Source: Agroathelia rolfsii (taxonomy: Eukaryota > Basidiomycota > Agaricomycetes > Amylocorticiales > Amylocorticiaceae). Taken from it: DNA of 64,000 nucleotides. The translations under genes and the position numbers were made by a program. The stretch lies in assembly GCA_018343915.1 (NCBI GenBank), contig JABRWF010000002.1:4650001-4714000 (forward strand). Direction: 5' to 3'. The notes under the pieces are model-generated. The model searched no databases. It was not told where the DNA came from and worked only from the letters and a program-made list of their open reading frames with translations. Every line of letters begins with the position of its first letter. Position 1 is the stretch's first letter. Positions 1 to 11,575 of the stretch are shown one piece after another.

Positions 1-1
1 G

Positions 2-121
2 CCAAGCTCGGGGCCTGGCACGCCGCAGACGATGGTGATGAGCACGCCTCACCCGGCTGGGAGCAGCAACAACGGCGGTAATGGTGGGCAGACGCTTCCC
101 AAGGTCGAGGCGTCGGCGTGA
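2..121 (+). CDS. C-terminal end of an unidentified protein (partial)
   Basis: An open frame enters from the left edge in phase with position 2 and stops at TGA 119-121. The 39 visible residues are rich in Gly, Ser, Pro and Asn, and end in a Lys-Val-Glu-Ala-Ser-Ala tail. That is a low-complexity fungal C-terminus with no recognisable domain. Downstream (about 130-580) the + strand turns strongly pyrimidine-rich, as expected for a 3' UTR on this strand. The function cannot be told from this fragment. The call rests on the uninterrupted frame, the GC-rich codon use and the change in composition after the stop. Confidence 0.5.
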   Translation, partial: PSSGPGTPQTMVMSTPHPAGSSNNGGNGGQTLPKVEASA

Positions 122-1238
122 AGAATGAAGAAAAGATGATGTGGGGCGGTGTATGTGTATTTCTTTTTTGTTTTGTTTACTGGAGTGAGGTCTGCATTCT
201 GTGGTGATGCGGGTTCTTGAATTCGAAATCTTTCTTGCGTTTGTCGTGTATGCGCTCTTGTTCTTCATTTCTCCTCGATTTCTCCCCTCTTCATCGCGTC
301 TTCATGACATGTCTATATCGCATATATACTCGAGCATTTTCTATCTCCTTTTTCTCCTCTTTCATTCTCCTCTTCACGGTTATCCAAGTGAATTGGTACT
401 CTATTCTCACATGCGATGATTCTTTCTCTCCCTTTCTTTTTTTTACTATAGCTAAGCTATTCTTTTTTACCTCTCTCACTTGTTTCCTTCTTCTCTTCCT
501 TACACTCATGTACATGATGATGAGTAGTACTGTTCTTGCTCTAAATCAAACATTTTTTTTCTTCGACGAATTTGACCGATCATGAAAGTTAATGAGGATT
601 GTCGACTTGAGCTATATTCCGCAACCTCGATTACTCTAAGGCCTTGACCTGCTTATATCGCAGCCTTTAATGTCCTGTCGCTTCGATGTCTAATTCCGTT
701 TCGTCGTCGCAGCACCGTGAACAGTTAAGATGGGGGTAATATCAGAAAAATATGATAATATACGTCGAAGAAGAACACCAACGCAAGTTTGTGATAGTTA
801 CATCAAATGAATCAGGAAAAAAATACTGTAAACGGTACAATGTACAAATCATCAAACAGACAACGTGTTATAGCAGGATATGGAGCGATGGTTAACAGAA
901 GGATATAAAACAAAAAGAGGTTTTTGATATATCAAATGGCCATTGTTAAAAAGATAAAGACGAACACAAGCAAAATGGAAACGCGAGTAATACTATACAA
1001 GGTCACAAAAAGAATCCACACCAGACGACGATTGGGTTACTCATGAGTAAAATGTACGGTGGCGTCCGGACTAAAAAGATCATCAAATTTCACGGCGACG
1101 TTTATGGCTTGATCACTTCAAGTTCTACAACAGTGCGCACCATTGATTCAGTAGAAAATCAGCAGAGGAATGGAGTTAGTCATATAAAGAAAATAAAATG
1201 ATACCTTAAGAACATTCCAATTCGTTAGCAGGTAACAT
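122..1238. other. Intergenic, convergent 3' regions
   Basis: This lies between the stop of the left-edge gene and the stop of the NLR, which are transcribed towards each other. Positions 130-580 are T/C-rich on the + strand. After about 740 the + strand turns A-rich, the mirror image expected for the 3' UTR of the minus-strand NLR. The short frames here show no coding character. Confidence 0.5.
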
Positions 1239-4200
1239 CTAATTACAACTTTCCCAATCTTCTCCATACGCAAAATTTGATAGATCAAGGTGTAGGCGAG
1301 TTTGGTTGATAATAAGGGTGGTCCGGGGCATGTAAAGCGAAGAGTGCATGTCTTGTGGGATCCAGATGAATAATTCGCCGTTAGGACCTTTAATCCAGCC
1401 ATCATTTGTATTAAAAGAGAAAAGATCACGGAGATCTGAGACTTGGGGAGGAGGATTAAATGATGGAACTTTTAAAAGTTGGAATGGCGCGAAAGGATGT
1501 GGTTTCAGAGGCAAGGAATAAGGCAAAGCAACTAAGCTCGAGCTAGAATTGGCGTCATTGACCGGATTAGTGCTGAGCGGTATAGAAGGAAGCCTAGCAC
1601 ATGCATCCAACGCTTGCACCGTGTTGTCCCAAGATCCAGAGACGATGCGATTACCGTCAGGTGAATATGCCACAGATCTGACGGAACTGGTGTGTCCTTG
1701 AAGCGGCGGCATAGCGGGCTGACCGGTGTGAGCATCCCATACTCGCACCGTGTTGTCATCAGATCCAGAGACGATGCGATTGCCGTCAGGTGAATATGCC
1801 ACAGATCTGACGGAATTGGTGTGTCCTTGAAGCGGCGGCATGGCGGGCTGACCGGTGTGAGCATCCCATACTCGCACCGTGTTGTCATTCGATCCAGAGA
1901 CGATGCGATTGCCGTCAGGTGAATATGCCACAGATAAGACGTAACTGGTGTGTCCTTGAAGCGGCGGCATGGCGGGCTGACCGGTGTGAGCATCCCATAC
2001 TCGCACCGTGTTGTCTAAAGATCCAGAGACGATGCGATTGCCGTCAGGTGAATATGCCACAGATAAGACGGAATCGGTGTGTCCTTGAAGCGGCGGCATG
2101 GCGGGCTGACCGGTGTGAGCATCCCATACTCGCACCGTGTTGTCATTCGATCCAGAGACGATGCGATTGCCGTCAGGTGAATATGCCACAGAATAGATGG
2201 AACTGGTGTGTCCTTGAAGCGGCGGCATGGCGGGCTGACCGGTGTGAGCATCCCATACTCGCACCGTGTTGTCTAAAGATCCAGAGACGATGCGATTGCC
2301 GTCAGGTGAATATGCCACAGATAAGACGTAACTGGTGTGTCCTTGAAGCGGCGGCATGGCGGGCTGACCGGTGTGAGCATCCCATACTCGCACCGTGTTG
2401 TCAGATTGGCGAAAGCCACCAGATCCAGAGACGATGCGATTGCCGTCAGGTGAATATGCCACAGATAAGACGGAATCGGTGTGTCCTTGAAGCGGCGGCA
2501 TGGCGGGCTGACCGGTATGAGCATCCCATACTCGCACCGTGTTGTCATCAGATCCAGAGACGATGCGATTGCCGTCAGGTGAATATGCCACAGAATAGAC
2601 CCAACTGGTGTGTCCTTGAAGCGGCGGCATAGCGGGCTGACCGGTGTGAGCATCCCATACTCGCACCGTGTTGTCATTCGATCCAGAGACGATGCGATTG
2701 CCGTCAGGTGAATATGCCACAGATAAGACGGAATCGGTGTGTCCTTGAAGCGGCGGCATAGCGGGCTGACCGGTGTGAGCATCCCATACTCGCACCGTGT
2801 TGTCATCAGATCCAGAGACGATGCGATTGCCGTCAGGTGAATATGCCACAGATAAGACGTAACTGGTGTGTCCTTGAAGCGGCGGCATGGCGGGCTGACC
2901 GGTGTGAGCATCCCATACTCGCACCGTGTTGTCTAAAGATCCAGAGACGATGCGATTGCCGTCAGGTGAATATGCCACAGATAAGACGTAACTGGTGTGT
3001 CCTTGAAGCGGCGGCATGGCGGGCTGACCGGTGTGAGCATCCCATACTCGCACCGTGTTGTCATTCGATCCAGAGACGATGCGATTGCCGTCAGGTGAAT
3101 ATGCCACAGATAAGACGGAATCGGTGTGTCCTTGAAGCGGCGGCATGGCGGGCTGACCGGTGTGAGCATCCCATACTCGCACCGTGTTGTCAGATTGGCG
3201 AAAGCCACCAGATCCAGAGACGATGCGATTGCCGTCAGGTGAATATGCCACAGAATAGATGGAACTGGTGTGTCCTTGAAGCGGCGGCATGGCGGGCTGA
3301 CCGGTGTGAGCATCCCATACTCGCACCGTGTTGTCATTCGATCCAGAGACGATGCGGTTGCCATCAGGTGAATATGCCACAGAATTTACATAACTAGTAT
3401 GGTTTACTAGGCAAAGCTTCCATGCTTTCGATCTATTTGTTCCTACGTAATTCATTTCACCAATCCCTTTATATCGCGACCGGAATTTCTCTTTGATCAT
3501 CGATCCATCCCTGCAAAACGCAAGCGCAGAGAGGTAAATATGTGGCACACTCTGCGAGATTGCCCCTTTAGACTCGTGTGAAAAGTAAATTGCGTCGTCT
3601 ATGAATCGGATTAAGTCCGGCATGGCCTGTTTTTTTTTTTTTACTGGTTAGCCATAAATAAATGATGTTTTTCAGATTGATTTACCTTGACAAATGGTAG
3701 CAATGTTTGTAACATGTCCGGAATCGCACCGGTCCGTCCAGCAAGACTCACGGCTTCAAGCCAATAAAGAAATTTCGGGACTAGTGTTTCTTCAATCCAA
3801 GTAATGATGGCCGCCAATTGCTCTGGTGGACCATCCTGTGTTACATGATCTGACCATCGACCGGCAGCGTATAAAAAGTGTTGAGGCAGTGACAGCCCTT
3901 GATCTTCATTACTCAAGAACGATGTATGAGCTTGAGCGACGTTAAACCGGAGATTTGCGGCCAAGATTTCGAAGCAGCGTTGCAAGAGCGAGAAGTGTGC
4001 CTCGTGTTTTGGGATGAAATATTTTCCAGACCGATCTTTGTCGACTAGATAGTCGCCTAAAGAGGCATGAAGCGTCGTAACTTCCCCGTCATTAGATAGT
4101 GGCACTAGGATTATTGAATGAAGCTGCTCTATGGCATTTTGAAGTTGCCTGATATCAGTCTGAATGAACTTCGCTAATACCGAGAACGAGAATATTTCCC

Positions 4201-6195
4201 GCGCGTAAATCAGAGCCGTCAAGCATTTGCGAATTATGGTCACGATGTCAGGGCCATTTATCTGATCTAATGCTTCATCTAGAATCAACGTGTACATCTC
4301 GTCCATTTTTTTCGTTAGCGGCAACGTGGTGTCTGCCGCCGCTTCAATGATTCTATTAAGCCCATTGTACGGATCTCGCTGTATGTAGTTGCAGGCGGTG
4401 AATGCATAGATGAACAGCTTATCTGCGCGGGCAACGAGCCTCTCAATATCTTCCTCGAGAGGCCATTCGGCTGGCAGCCGATCTTTTCGTTCCTTCTTGA
4501 CCCTCTCAAGGCGATCTGTTACGTATAGGCGTATGTCAGCTCGGACGAAGCTTTCTTCGATGTTTTGCAGGTAGAATGTGGTGTGCTCCGAGGCATGAGA
4601 TTGGTCAACGAATTGCGACCGGATGTGACTTTCAGGTCGGCTCGTAACAAGGAACTTTAGGGGTAAATCCGTTTCGGCTACCTGCTCTAGTATCGCCTTC
4701 AGCAGCTGCGATGTGTCGTCTACTCGTGATCCTTCGTCGAGGGCATCGACAACAATGATCAATGGCATGGAAATTCTTATCTCTGGATCTTGGAATGGTT
4801 CAATAATTAGTTCCTTCAGCTGCCTCTCAATCGTAGCGCCAACGATGTCCAAGTCTTTCTCAAGCCGCTTAACAAGCTTTTTCCTGTAGCGTTTATTTAG
4901 TTGAGAGAGTTGCCATGCCAGCGTAGGCACTATCCGTCGTATATCTTGCTCTTCCGCTGATGCACGTCGTGAGCAGAAGAAGCTCCCGCCGAGTAAACGA
5001 ATCGGAGACGCTTTCAGCAGGTTGTGGCAGATCGTGCGCGCAATCGCAGATTTTCCCGTCCCGGCCATACCGCTGAGCCAGTAAACGCGTGGGCCTGTGG
5101 GGTTGGTGCACCAAGACATGATAGCGGCAATGACAGAGCATCGCGTACCAAGAAGACACAATTCTCCTCGCTGTGAAGTGAAGTTCGCCTCTTGTACGTG
5201 TTTCAGCTGGGCAAGAAGACCGATATCCTCTAGGATTTACTTGTTAGCTATGTTCATGGAGCCACAGCGCGGAGTGGCTAACCCAGATTATCAAGTTTCT
5301 GTCGAGACCAAGTGAGCTCTTTGTTCGCCTAGGATTACAAAGAACACCTCATACCTTGTCTATTTTGCCAAGCTGTCCTTCGATATCAAGGGTGGTATCG
5401 AGCTTTATGAATGTGAGATATCGCCGTAATGTACATCGAGGAGGGTCTACTCACCGCAAATAGGTCAATGGCCCACGTTAATGTCCCTAAGAGCTCCACC
5501 ACGTTCTTGCTGTCTTCCGTAGCAGTAAAAATCCTATTAATGTTCGAGTGCGACGTTTGAGCTTCGATCGAGGTCGTCACCGACCCTATCCAGCTGTTCA
5601 AAATGGTTTCTAAATCAGTAGAATGGTTCGAGGGGTGAGCCACACTTCCACTCACTCCGCAAGCCCTTGTAGACGTTCCTCGACGTGCTTCGGTGTTCGT
5701 GTGTGTCGGTGACGTTTTACGATAACTTCCAATGCGTTTAACCTGTGCGATATATTAGAAAAATCCTCCTGAGCATCTATCATCATCTAGTAACAGATCA
5801 GCTGGCCAGTAAAACACTCGGCTAATCTAACAACTAATTACCTCGCATTGTTCCAAAACTGCAAGTAATCCCGTCAATGCAATCTTGAGAGGTGGGATCG
5901 CGTCCGATGCTTCTTTGACTGTTCTTAGCACTCCTTTGAAAATTGGCCAAGTAGTTTTTATCGCCTTCTTGACCTTTCCGTCCTCAGACTTGTGAGACAA
6001 CTTCGATAGAGAGCTGAAGAATGACGGTCTCTTAGGTGCTCTCGGATTGTTGGCTACCATCAGGCTTGACGCAGTTGGAGACGGCTGTTCTGTATCTTCA
6101 TATCCGATTTCATCAGTAGCAAGATCAGTGGTTGACGCGCTTCGATTTTTCTGGTGCTTGGACCTCAGAGATCCTAGCCAACGAGAAAGCGACAT
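1239..6195 (-). CDS. NACHT-WD40 NLR (NOD-like receptor, STAND NTPase)
   Basis: Inferred CDS: complement(join(1239..3626, 3686..5206, 5355..5402, 5455..5593, 5656..5768, 5842..6195)), about 1520 aa. The start chosen is ATG 6195 (Met-Ser-Leu-Ser-Arg-Trp), which fits Agaricomycete NLR N-termini better than an upstream Met. Residues 1-240 are a helical N-terminal region typical of these NLRs. A NACHT domain follows, with Walker A GMAGTGKS at about 264-271 and a Walker B-like VVDALDE near 370. Residues about 800-1400 are 14 WD40 repeats, and the C-terminus carries the family GPNGELFIWIP motif. Proteins of this class (Podospora HET-D/HET-E/HNWD) sense non-self or altered self through the propeller, and NTP binding drives oligomerisation and cell death. 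Splice phases agree across all five introns. The 148 bp intron 4 (5207-5354) is the least certain. The N-terminal effector type cannot be named. The gene looks intact. Confidence 0.9.
1570..3401 (-). repeat. 14 near-identical WD40 repeats (129 bp unit, two of 144 bp)
   Basis: Fourteen consecutive units encode HT-x-x-x-x-SVAYSPDGNRIVSGS-x-DNTVRVWDA-HTGQP and so on. They are almost identical at DNA level, apart from a few codons just after the His-Thr, one residue before Asp-Asn, and a five-residue insertion (Gly-Gly-Phe-Arg-Gln-Ser in place of one residue) in repeats 2 and 8. The last unit is diverged after its Trp-Asp. Fourteen repeats could make two seven-bladed propellers. Open frames on the opposite strand through this array are by-products of the repeat. 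Confidence 0.95.
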
Positions 6196-7057
6196 GTTTG
6201 GATAGAATAAAGAGAGCTGCTTTAGATGGTGTATGACTTGGACTGCTACTTGCTTGCTTTGTAGGGGTATAAATATGCAGTCTTTATCCACAAAATTATT
6301 CGTGAATGCTTCTCAGTAATCAAACATAAGCGCCGTTAGTATACGATAAACACGCCGGTGATCGGGAATGCACTAGATTGAATTGATGTATGCAGAGTAC
6401 AAGGTCATTATGAGCGGCGTTGTTCCAGAAATTCTATTGGCCCTTAATATGCATTTTGCACGAGACGACGGGTGTGTGGAGTCATCATGCGGTTTCACAT
6501 GCTCAGGTCATTAGATGCATCAGATTCTGCACTCATGGATCATGCCAGCAAAGTTGAAGTGCGATGCAGTCGCTTTTGTTGCGTGGTCGCAGAGTCCTGA
6601 CGCCGGTCGGAAGGGAAACAGGCCCTTCGCCAACAACGATCTACAGTCTGCTGACCCCAGTATGTCCTCCGATAACGATAAGCTTGTCGAAGCTAACCCA
6701 ATTTTTTCATCAATGTCTTGATGCAACACTCCTGCGTTAGGTCACTTGATGATAGTTGACCTATTGATAGTAAATAGAGACCGCAACACTCACAGCTATG
6801 CAGGTACTGCTAGCCTGCATGCAGCGGCATGTCATCAGCACACCACTTACCTCGCCTGATACGCATGCTGGTATACTGATCGTTTTACAATTCCGAGTCT
6901 ACAACGGCTTATCATGAAAACCCCTTTGCCCAATCCTAGATCTTAAACTTGCTCGCAGAAACATAATTCATTCCGAATCGAGAGATCATGGCACAACATG
7001 ACTTTGAATCACCACCGTTAGGTTCTACAGCCAGGTCGTATATTACCAGGCTACAAA

Positions 7058-7196
7058 CACGGCGGGGTTTCCCGGATGCTAATTATATTAACAGATGAAA
7101 TAACATGCTTGAGCCGCACTGTGATTGGTGGAAATTGACAGTTTACAACGTTATTTCATCTTTTATCCTAAATAACATTCGGAAACCCCCGCAGTG
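7058..7196. mobile_element. MITE-like element with about 47 bp terminal inverted repeats
   Basis: The left arm (7058-7104) begins CACGGCGGGGTTTCC and ends GATGAAATAAC. The right arm (7150-7196), read in reverse complement, begins CACTGCGGGGGTTTCC and ends with the same GATGAAATAAC. The arms match at most positions over 47 bp and enclose only about 45 bp. There is no coding capacity, so the element would depend on a transposase elsewhere. I see no convincing target-site duplication, so the exact ends and the superfamily are uncertain. Confidence 0.65.
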
Positions 7197-7461
7197 ATAT
7201 ATATACCCTAGTCCTGCTCGGGCGCCTCGATGACACGATAGCCCAAGAGCTAGGCGTATCTGCCATCTAGCTCAAATACAAATTTTCTCGTCTTAGCTTA
7301 CCCGCATTCAAGATGCTCAGAGCATCATGGACCACCTTCCTCGCTCTTTTGCGGGCGCTTCGGTCTGCCTCCCAGCACGGCATCATTGCAAGATATTAAA
7401 GATGCCATCGCCGGGTTAGCAAACCGTTCGCTAAAATTATACGTCGTGACAGATAGAAACC

Positions 7462-7509
7462 GCGGTCATGCGGTACTACTAGTAGACAAGTAGTAGTACG
7501 CATGGCCGC
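7462..7509. repeat. Imperfect 19-20 bp hairpin
   Basis: The left arm GCGGTCATGCGGTACTACTA (7462-7481) pairs with 7491-7509, whose reverse complement is GCGGCCATGCGTACTACTA. The arms differ by one substitution and one extra base. The loop is 9 nt. It is non-coding, with no adjoining gene within 500 bp. It may be a mini-transposon remnant. Confidence 0.6.
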
Positions 7510-8175
7510 ATTGATCGGGTACCGAGCATACGCCATCGCTCCCTATCGTAGTGCACCGTGATGGTGATTACCATGATCAAATCAGACTTACGGTGACTGA
7601 GGCAGCAGCAGTGTTCTACCATGCTACGGTCTACCTAGCTAGACCTCCGGGTGTAGATGTAGTGCTGATGCAGTACTGATGAGGAGGCAATTCGCGCCGT
7701 GCATGAGCCGGTGGTACCTGGGGTGTCGTCTGGTCCGTCAAGACTCTTGTAGAAATATTAAATCCTTGCGCCAGTGCTATAGTGTGCTGACTGCCCATGT
7801 TTTTTGTCCAAAATAACGTCTTATAAATAGAACTGAAAAGTAAATTATACTGAAGAATAGAGAGAAGGTCAGGCACTGCGCAATGCCAGGCCATATTAAT
7901 AAGCCTTATTGCTCACTAACGCCCACACTGTTCAGCATAGCGCTAAGGCAATGCAGGCAAAATACCGGCTCCACCCAGAATGATGTTACTGCTTTCCAAA
8001 AAGAAGGAACTCCTTCTAAAAGAGGAAACCTGATCTCAACATCAAAACTTTTGTCGATGCGTCTATCGATTCTTTATTAGCTTGTAAGAAGGATATACCT
8101 AAATGGGATCAGCCTTATCGTCCAAGAACTATACCCGTATAAGCTTCGACCTGCACACCCTGGAAGCAATAAAAG

Positions 8176-11100
8176 TCAGAGACATACTTTCTCAGCCTCG
8201 ACCTCTGCGATGCTCGAATCGCCCATATTCGCCACTTCTACTTGGCTGATAAGGCTCAGTCCTCGACCAGTGTCACGAACTTTACTCCAAAGACCTTTAT
8301 CGCCTCCGAGGCCAGTACATTCCTCCTTGAGCTTGTAGAGGAATTGATTCCACTTATCAGCCGCGTGCTCCTGAGAAAAATGAAATGAAAAGATATAAAC
8401 ATGACTATATCGAAGACAAGAAAGATATCATCTCAACAACGCACCTTGACAGCAACCTCCCTAAACGAGCGCATGCACTCCACGATTTCATCACCCCGCC
8501 TGCTCGCGAACGGCTTGCGAACAATCTCGAGAATCACAAACGCAAGGTCATCCATGGCTTTTGTAGGCGAAGCCGAAGCCGTTCCACCTCGTTTCGTCAT
8601 CAATGCCTCACGAAAGTCCTTGAGTGGGCGAGTGATGCCTACGACGCGGCCAGGCCCACGTCCCAGATCATAATCAACGTCGGGCGAGGGAGATCTCGAG
8701 GGCGTCGGTAGATGTCTTCCAGAAGACTTTACAGGTACCGGTGATGGCGATCTCTTTTTCTCCGCTTCTTGCGCCTTCGCCTTGGAGATGCTCGCACTAG
8801 GCGGACCAAGCAGAAGATCTTCCTCGTTCTCCGACTCGGTCTCGGATTCCGTCACGCTCTCGTCATCTGGTTTGGGGGCACTCTTGCTGGATGACGGCTC
8901 GGCGTGCTGATTTGGTGAAGATGACGAAGATGACTTTGTTTTTGACGCTGGTTTGCCTTTGTCGAGCAAGAGGGGCTCCTCTTCGTCATCATCCTGTGCA
9001 CGCACGTGGTCTTCTTTCCGGGCTCTGGGCACCTTTTTGGGGACTAAAAAGGATTTTATCAGGTAAAAGAATAAAAAAATTACATCAGCAGATTGAAAGA
9101 AGCACTCACCCTCCCTCACGTTGAACACCCTCCGACACTCCTCCGTCGTCTCCCTCGCCCGCTTGAGCACGCGTTTCGGGGGCTCAAAGTACTTGAGCAG
9201 CTCCGCATGGGGTGGCGGGATCGGGTTCGTTTCCAGATCGGCTACGACCGCGGCGTGGAAGAGCGCCTGCTTCGTGCGGTGCACGGCGGGGTTGTATGAT
9301 TGGCGGATGTCGAACCACGGTGTGCGCTTCCTGCATCAATATCCCTCTGAGAAAGGGAAAGAGAGGAGTAAGAGACACAATACACACCCATCCTCATCCT
9401 TCTCCCCCGCCTCCATCAAGTCCAACGCATCCACAAACTCATCCATCGCTGCCTGCTGCGCCTGCGTGGGGAGGTACGCATGCTCTTTGACTGCCTCCCC
9501 CTTCTTCGACACAAGCGCATCGAGTGGTGGGAGCCGGAACCGGCGCACGTCATCCGCGAACGGCATCTGCGCCCAGAGCAAGTAATCCATCGTCGGCTCG
9601 ACGCACGGCTTGAGGATGCCCATCTTCGGGTCCGCATCGTCACGGCTGACGAAGCGCGCGATGGCGAGGACGCCCTTTTGGTGCATAGCGCGGATGATGG
9701 ACCCCAGCGCGGCTTGTTGGGGTGGTGAGGCGGTGTCGGCGACGATGTAGGAGATTTCGCCCATGAGGTAGTCTCGTCGGAGCTGGTGGGTTTGATAGGC
9801 TGTCAGTGCGCTGACGGTAGTGTCTGGGGAGATGAGGGGGTTACTACGCACGAAATTCTCTTTGACGAAACCGCATATGTCGATGCCTTTACGGGTTGGT
9901 TTGCGTGGGAATTGGCCGTCGGGGCAGGGGACAAAGGTGGAGCCGTACTTGAACCCTCTGATGAGCTCTTCTCTCTCCACTTTTTCCAGTACGGCCTCGG
10001 ATGGCTCTTCATGGTCGTTGCTGCCGGCATTGTTGCTCTCGTCGCCAGAGCGCCGAATTGGGGCCTCGTCGTTCGCGTCTTCGGACCTGTTCACATAGTA
10101 CTCAGGCCTCATCAACAGCTCCGCGTACTGCGCCTTTGCCGCTCTTCCCTGCAATTCATCGACATTCATCCTGCTATCTTCGTCATCACCATCATGGCTG
10201 TGATCCTCCCTCTTCACAAACCGCTTCCACCCCTTCGGCCGCGCCAGCGCCGTGCACTTGCTCACCATGACCGTAATCTCTAGCGCCTCGTCGTCTGCTC
10301 CTTGCACTTCAGTGTCGCCCAAACGGAGAATGTTGCGCATCAGTGTGCTTTTTGTCATTTTGGGCTCCGGGCGGACGGCCTCTTGGATGGCGAATTCGCA
10401 GTTGCCGACGATGCCTATGTTAAGACGGTCTGTGAGGGTCGTGTAGAACTGTTCGTTGACGGACTGTGGAGGTGGGGGGGGGGGTTATCCCGAGATTAGG
10501 GTGTTTACTAACAATGAATAGCAAGGGACTGGGCTGACTTTGTAGTGTTCCTTGTCTTCTTCGTGGAATGGGAGGTCTCCGCTGTCAAAATCAATACCAC
10601 TAAAGGGAAGGCAAGCGTATCAGAGTATAATAGAGCAGATGTAATATAAAAAACATACATGACAGTCAACGAGACATTTAACTCGTTCATCTTGTCCACG
10701 ATTGCTTCCCAGTCCTCGAGCTCCATTGGGCTCACACCGTCGGTGACGAGCACGATGCGTCGCGTCCATGTCTTTTTCGTGCCCAAGAAACGATTCTGAG
10801 TTTCGATTGCGACAATGAGGGCGTCGATGGCTGAAAGTATAAATTATATCAGTTCATGAAAGGGATGTAGCTCAGAGTGTATTGTATACACACGATCGCC
10901 GATGGTACTGGAGGGTTGCAACTCGTCTAGCTGAGCAAGAGTGGCAGCCGTAGGATGCTCGATGGGAATGTATTCTGAAACATGCTCGTAGCCACCGTCT
11001 TTGTCGTTGACGATATTCTGCGTCTCTAATAATAATAATAATAATTGAAGGATGCCCGTAATTGCAGGATGACTTGACCTGCCTTCAGAGCCAAAGACGA

Positions 11101-11405
11101 TGACGCCACATTTGTCTGTCTTTCTACCGTTGTAGATCTATTCCCAGTTATTCTTCAGTATGTTCAACACGATCAAGACGTCGTGTACCATTTCTTGCAT
11201 CTTAAGCTTTACATATTGCAGGCCATGAGATAAATTAGACATCTCGGTCGTCTTGCCATTGGGCAGTGGGACGTGGCGTGTGAGACCCATGGAGGGTGAT
11301 ATGTCCACGAGGAACATGGTCACTGTGTACTGATTTCATGGTTTCAACACAGGTCGCTGTAGCGTACTACAGAGAGATACGCACACCGGCGCGTTCAAAG
11401 GACAT
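8176..11405 (-). CDS. KU80: Ku80 subunit of the Ku DNA end-binding heterodimer
   Basis: Inferred CDS: complement(join(8176..8370, 8445..9043, 9110..9330, 9388..10463, 10539..10599, 10659..10830, 10894..11025, 11083..11137, 11189..11322, 11387..11405)), about 887 aa, all phases consistent. Ku80 with Ku70 binds broken DNA ends in the nucleus, starts non-homologous end joining and protects telomeres. The N-terminus is a von Willebrand A-like fold (MFLVDISPSMG; RRIVLVTDGVSPMELEDW at about 130-150). The long exon 9388-10463 holds the Ku beta-barrel core (FKYGSTFVPCP; PTRKGIDICGF). The helical arm includes WFDIRQSYNPAVHRTKQALF. A Ser/Asp/Glu-rich low-complexity insert precedes the C-terminal helical region. 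Intron 3 (11026-11082) seems to use a GC donor (G|GCAGGT), because only that choice keeps the family frame. The 5' exon is just 19 bases. The gene shares a 170 bp divergent promoter with the remodeller at 11576. Confidence 0.9.
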
Positions 11406-11575
11406 CTTGGTTCAGGAATGACAATTTAGTGTCCAAACAAAGCTGGATAAATTGGCGCTGAGATGACTAATCAGATGTTATTACATAATTATGATTGTAT
11501 CTCCGCCTGAAATTGGTCCCATTTGCTTCCCTCTTACTTCCTTCTTTGCGGTCCGCCAAAGAAACGACGGGCGCC
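11406..11575. promoter_or_regulatory. Bidirectional promoter between KU80 and the SNF2-type gene
   Basis: The start codons of two divergent housekeeping genes lie only 170 bp apart, so both core promoters must sit here or overlap the 5' ends. There is no clear TATAAA box. The STH1-proximal half carries pyrimidine-rich stretches (CCCTCTTACTTCCTTC), as is common just upstream of fungal start codons. The shared use is inferred from geometry alone. Confidence 0.55.

Larger units (their letters stand above)
6196..8175. other. Intergenic, 2 kb
   Basis: This separates the NLR start from the KU80 stop. No coding frame is supported, and the small open frames (for example 6515-6721 and 7883-8080) have no recognisable content. 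It holds a MITE-like inverted-repeat element at 7058-7196 and a long imperfect hairpin at 7462-7509, both listed separately. Confidence 0.5.

Noticed and set aside
1532..3397. Long repetitive open frames on both strands through the WD40 array
   Set aside because: They are frame-shifted or antisense readings of the 129 bp repeat, whose length is a multiple of three, so they stay open by periodicity alone.
6515..6729. Overlapping 68-69 aa frames on both strands
   Set aside because: No start context, homology or splice partners; the two frames are antisense shadows of each other.
8385..10499. Many + strand frames opposite KU80
   Set aside because: They lie antisense to well-supported Ku80 exons and have Arg/Ser/Pro-rich composition typical of shadow frames in GC-rich coding DNA.
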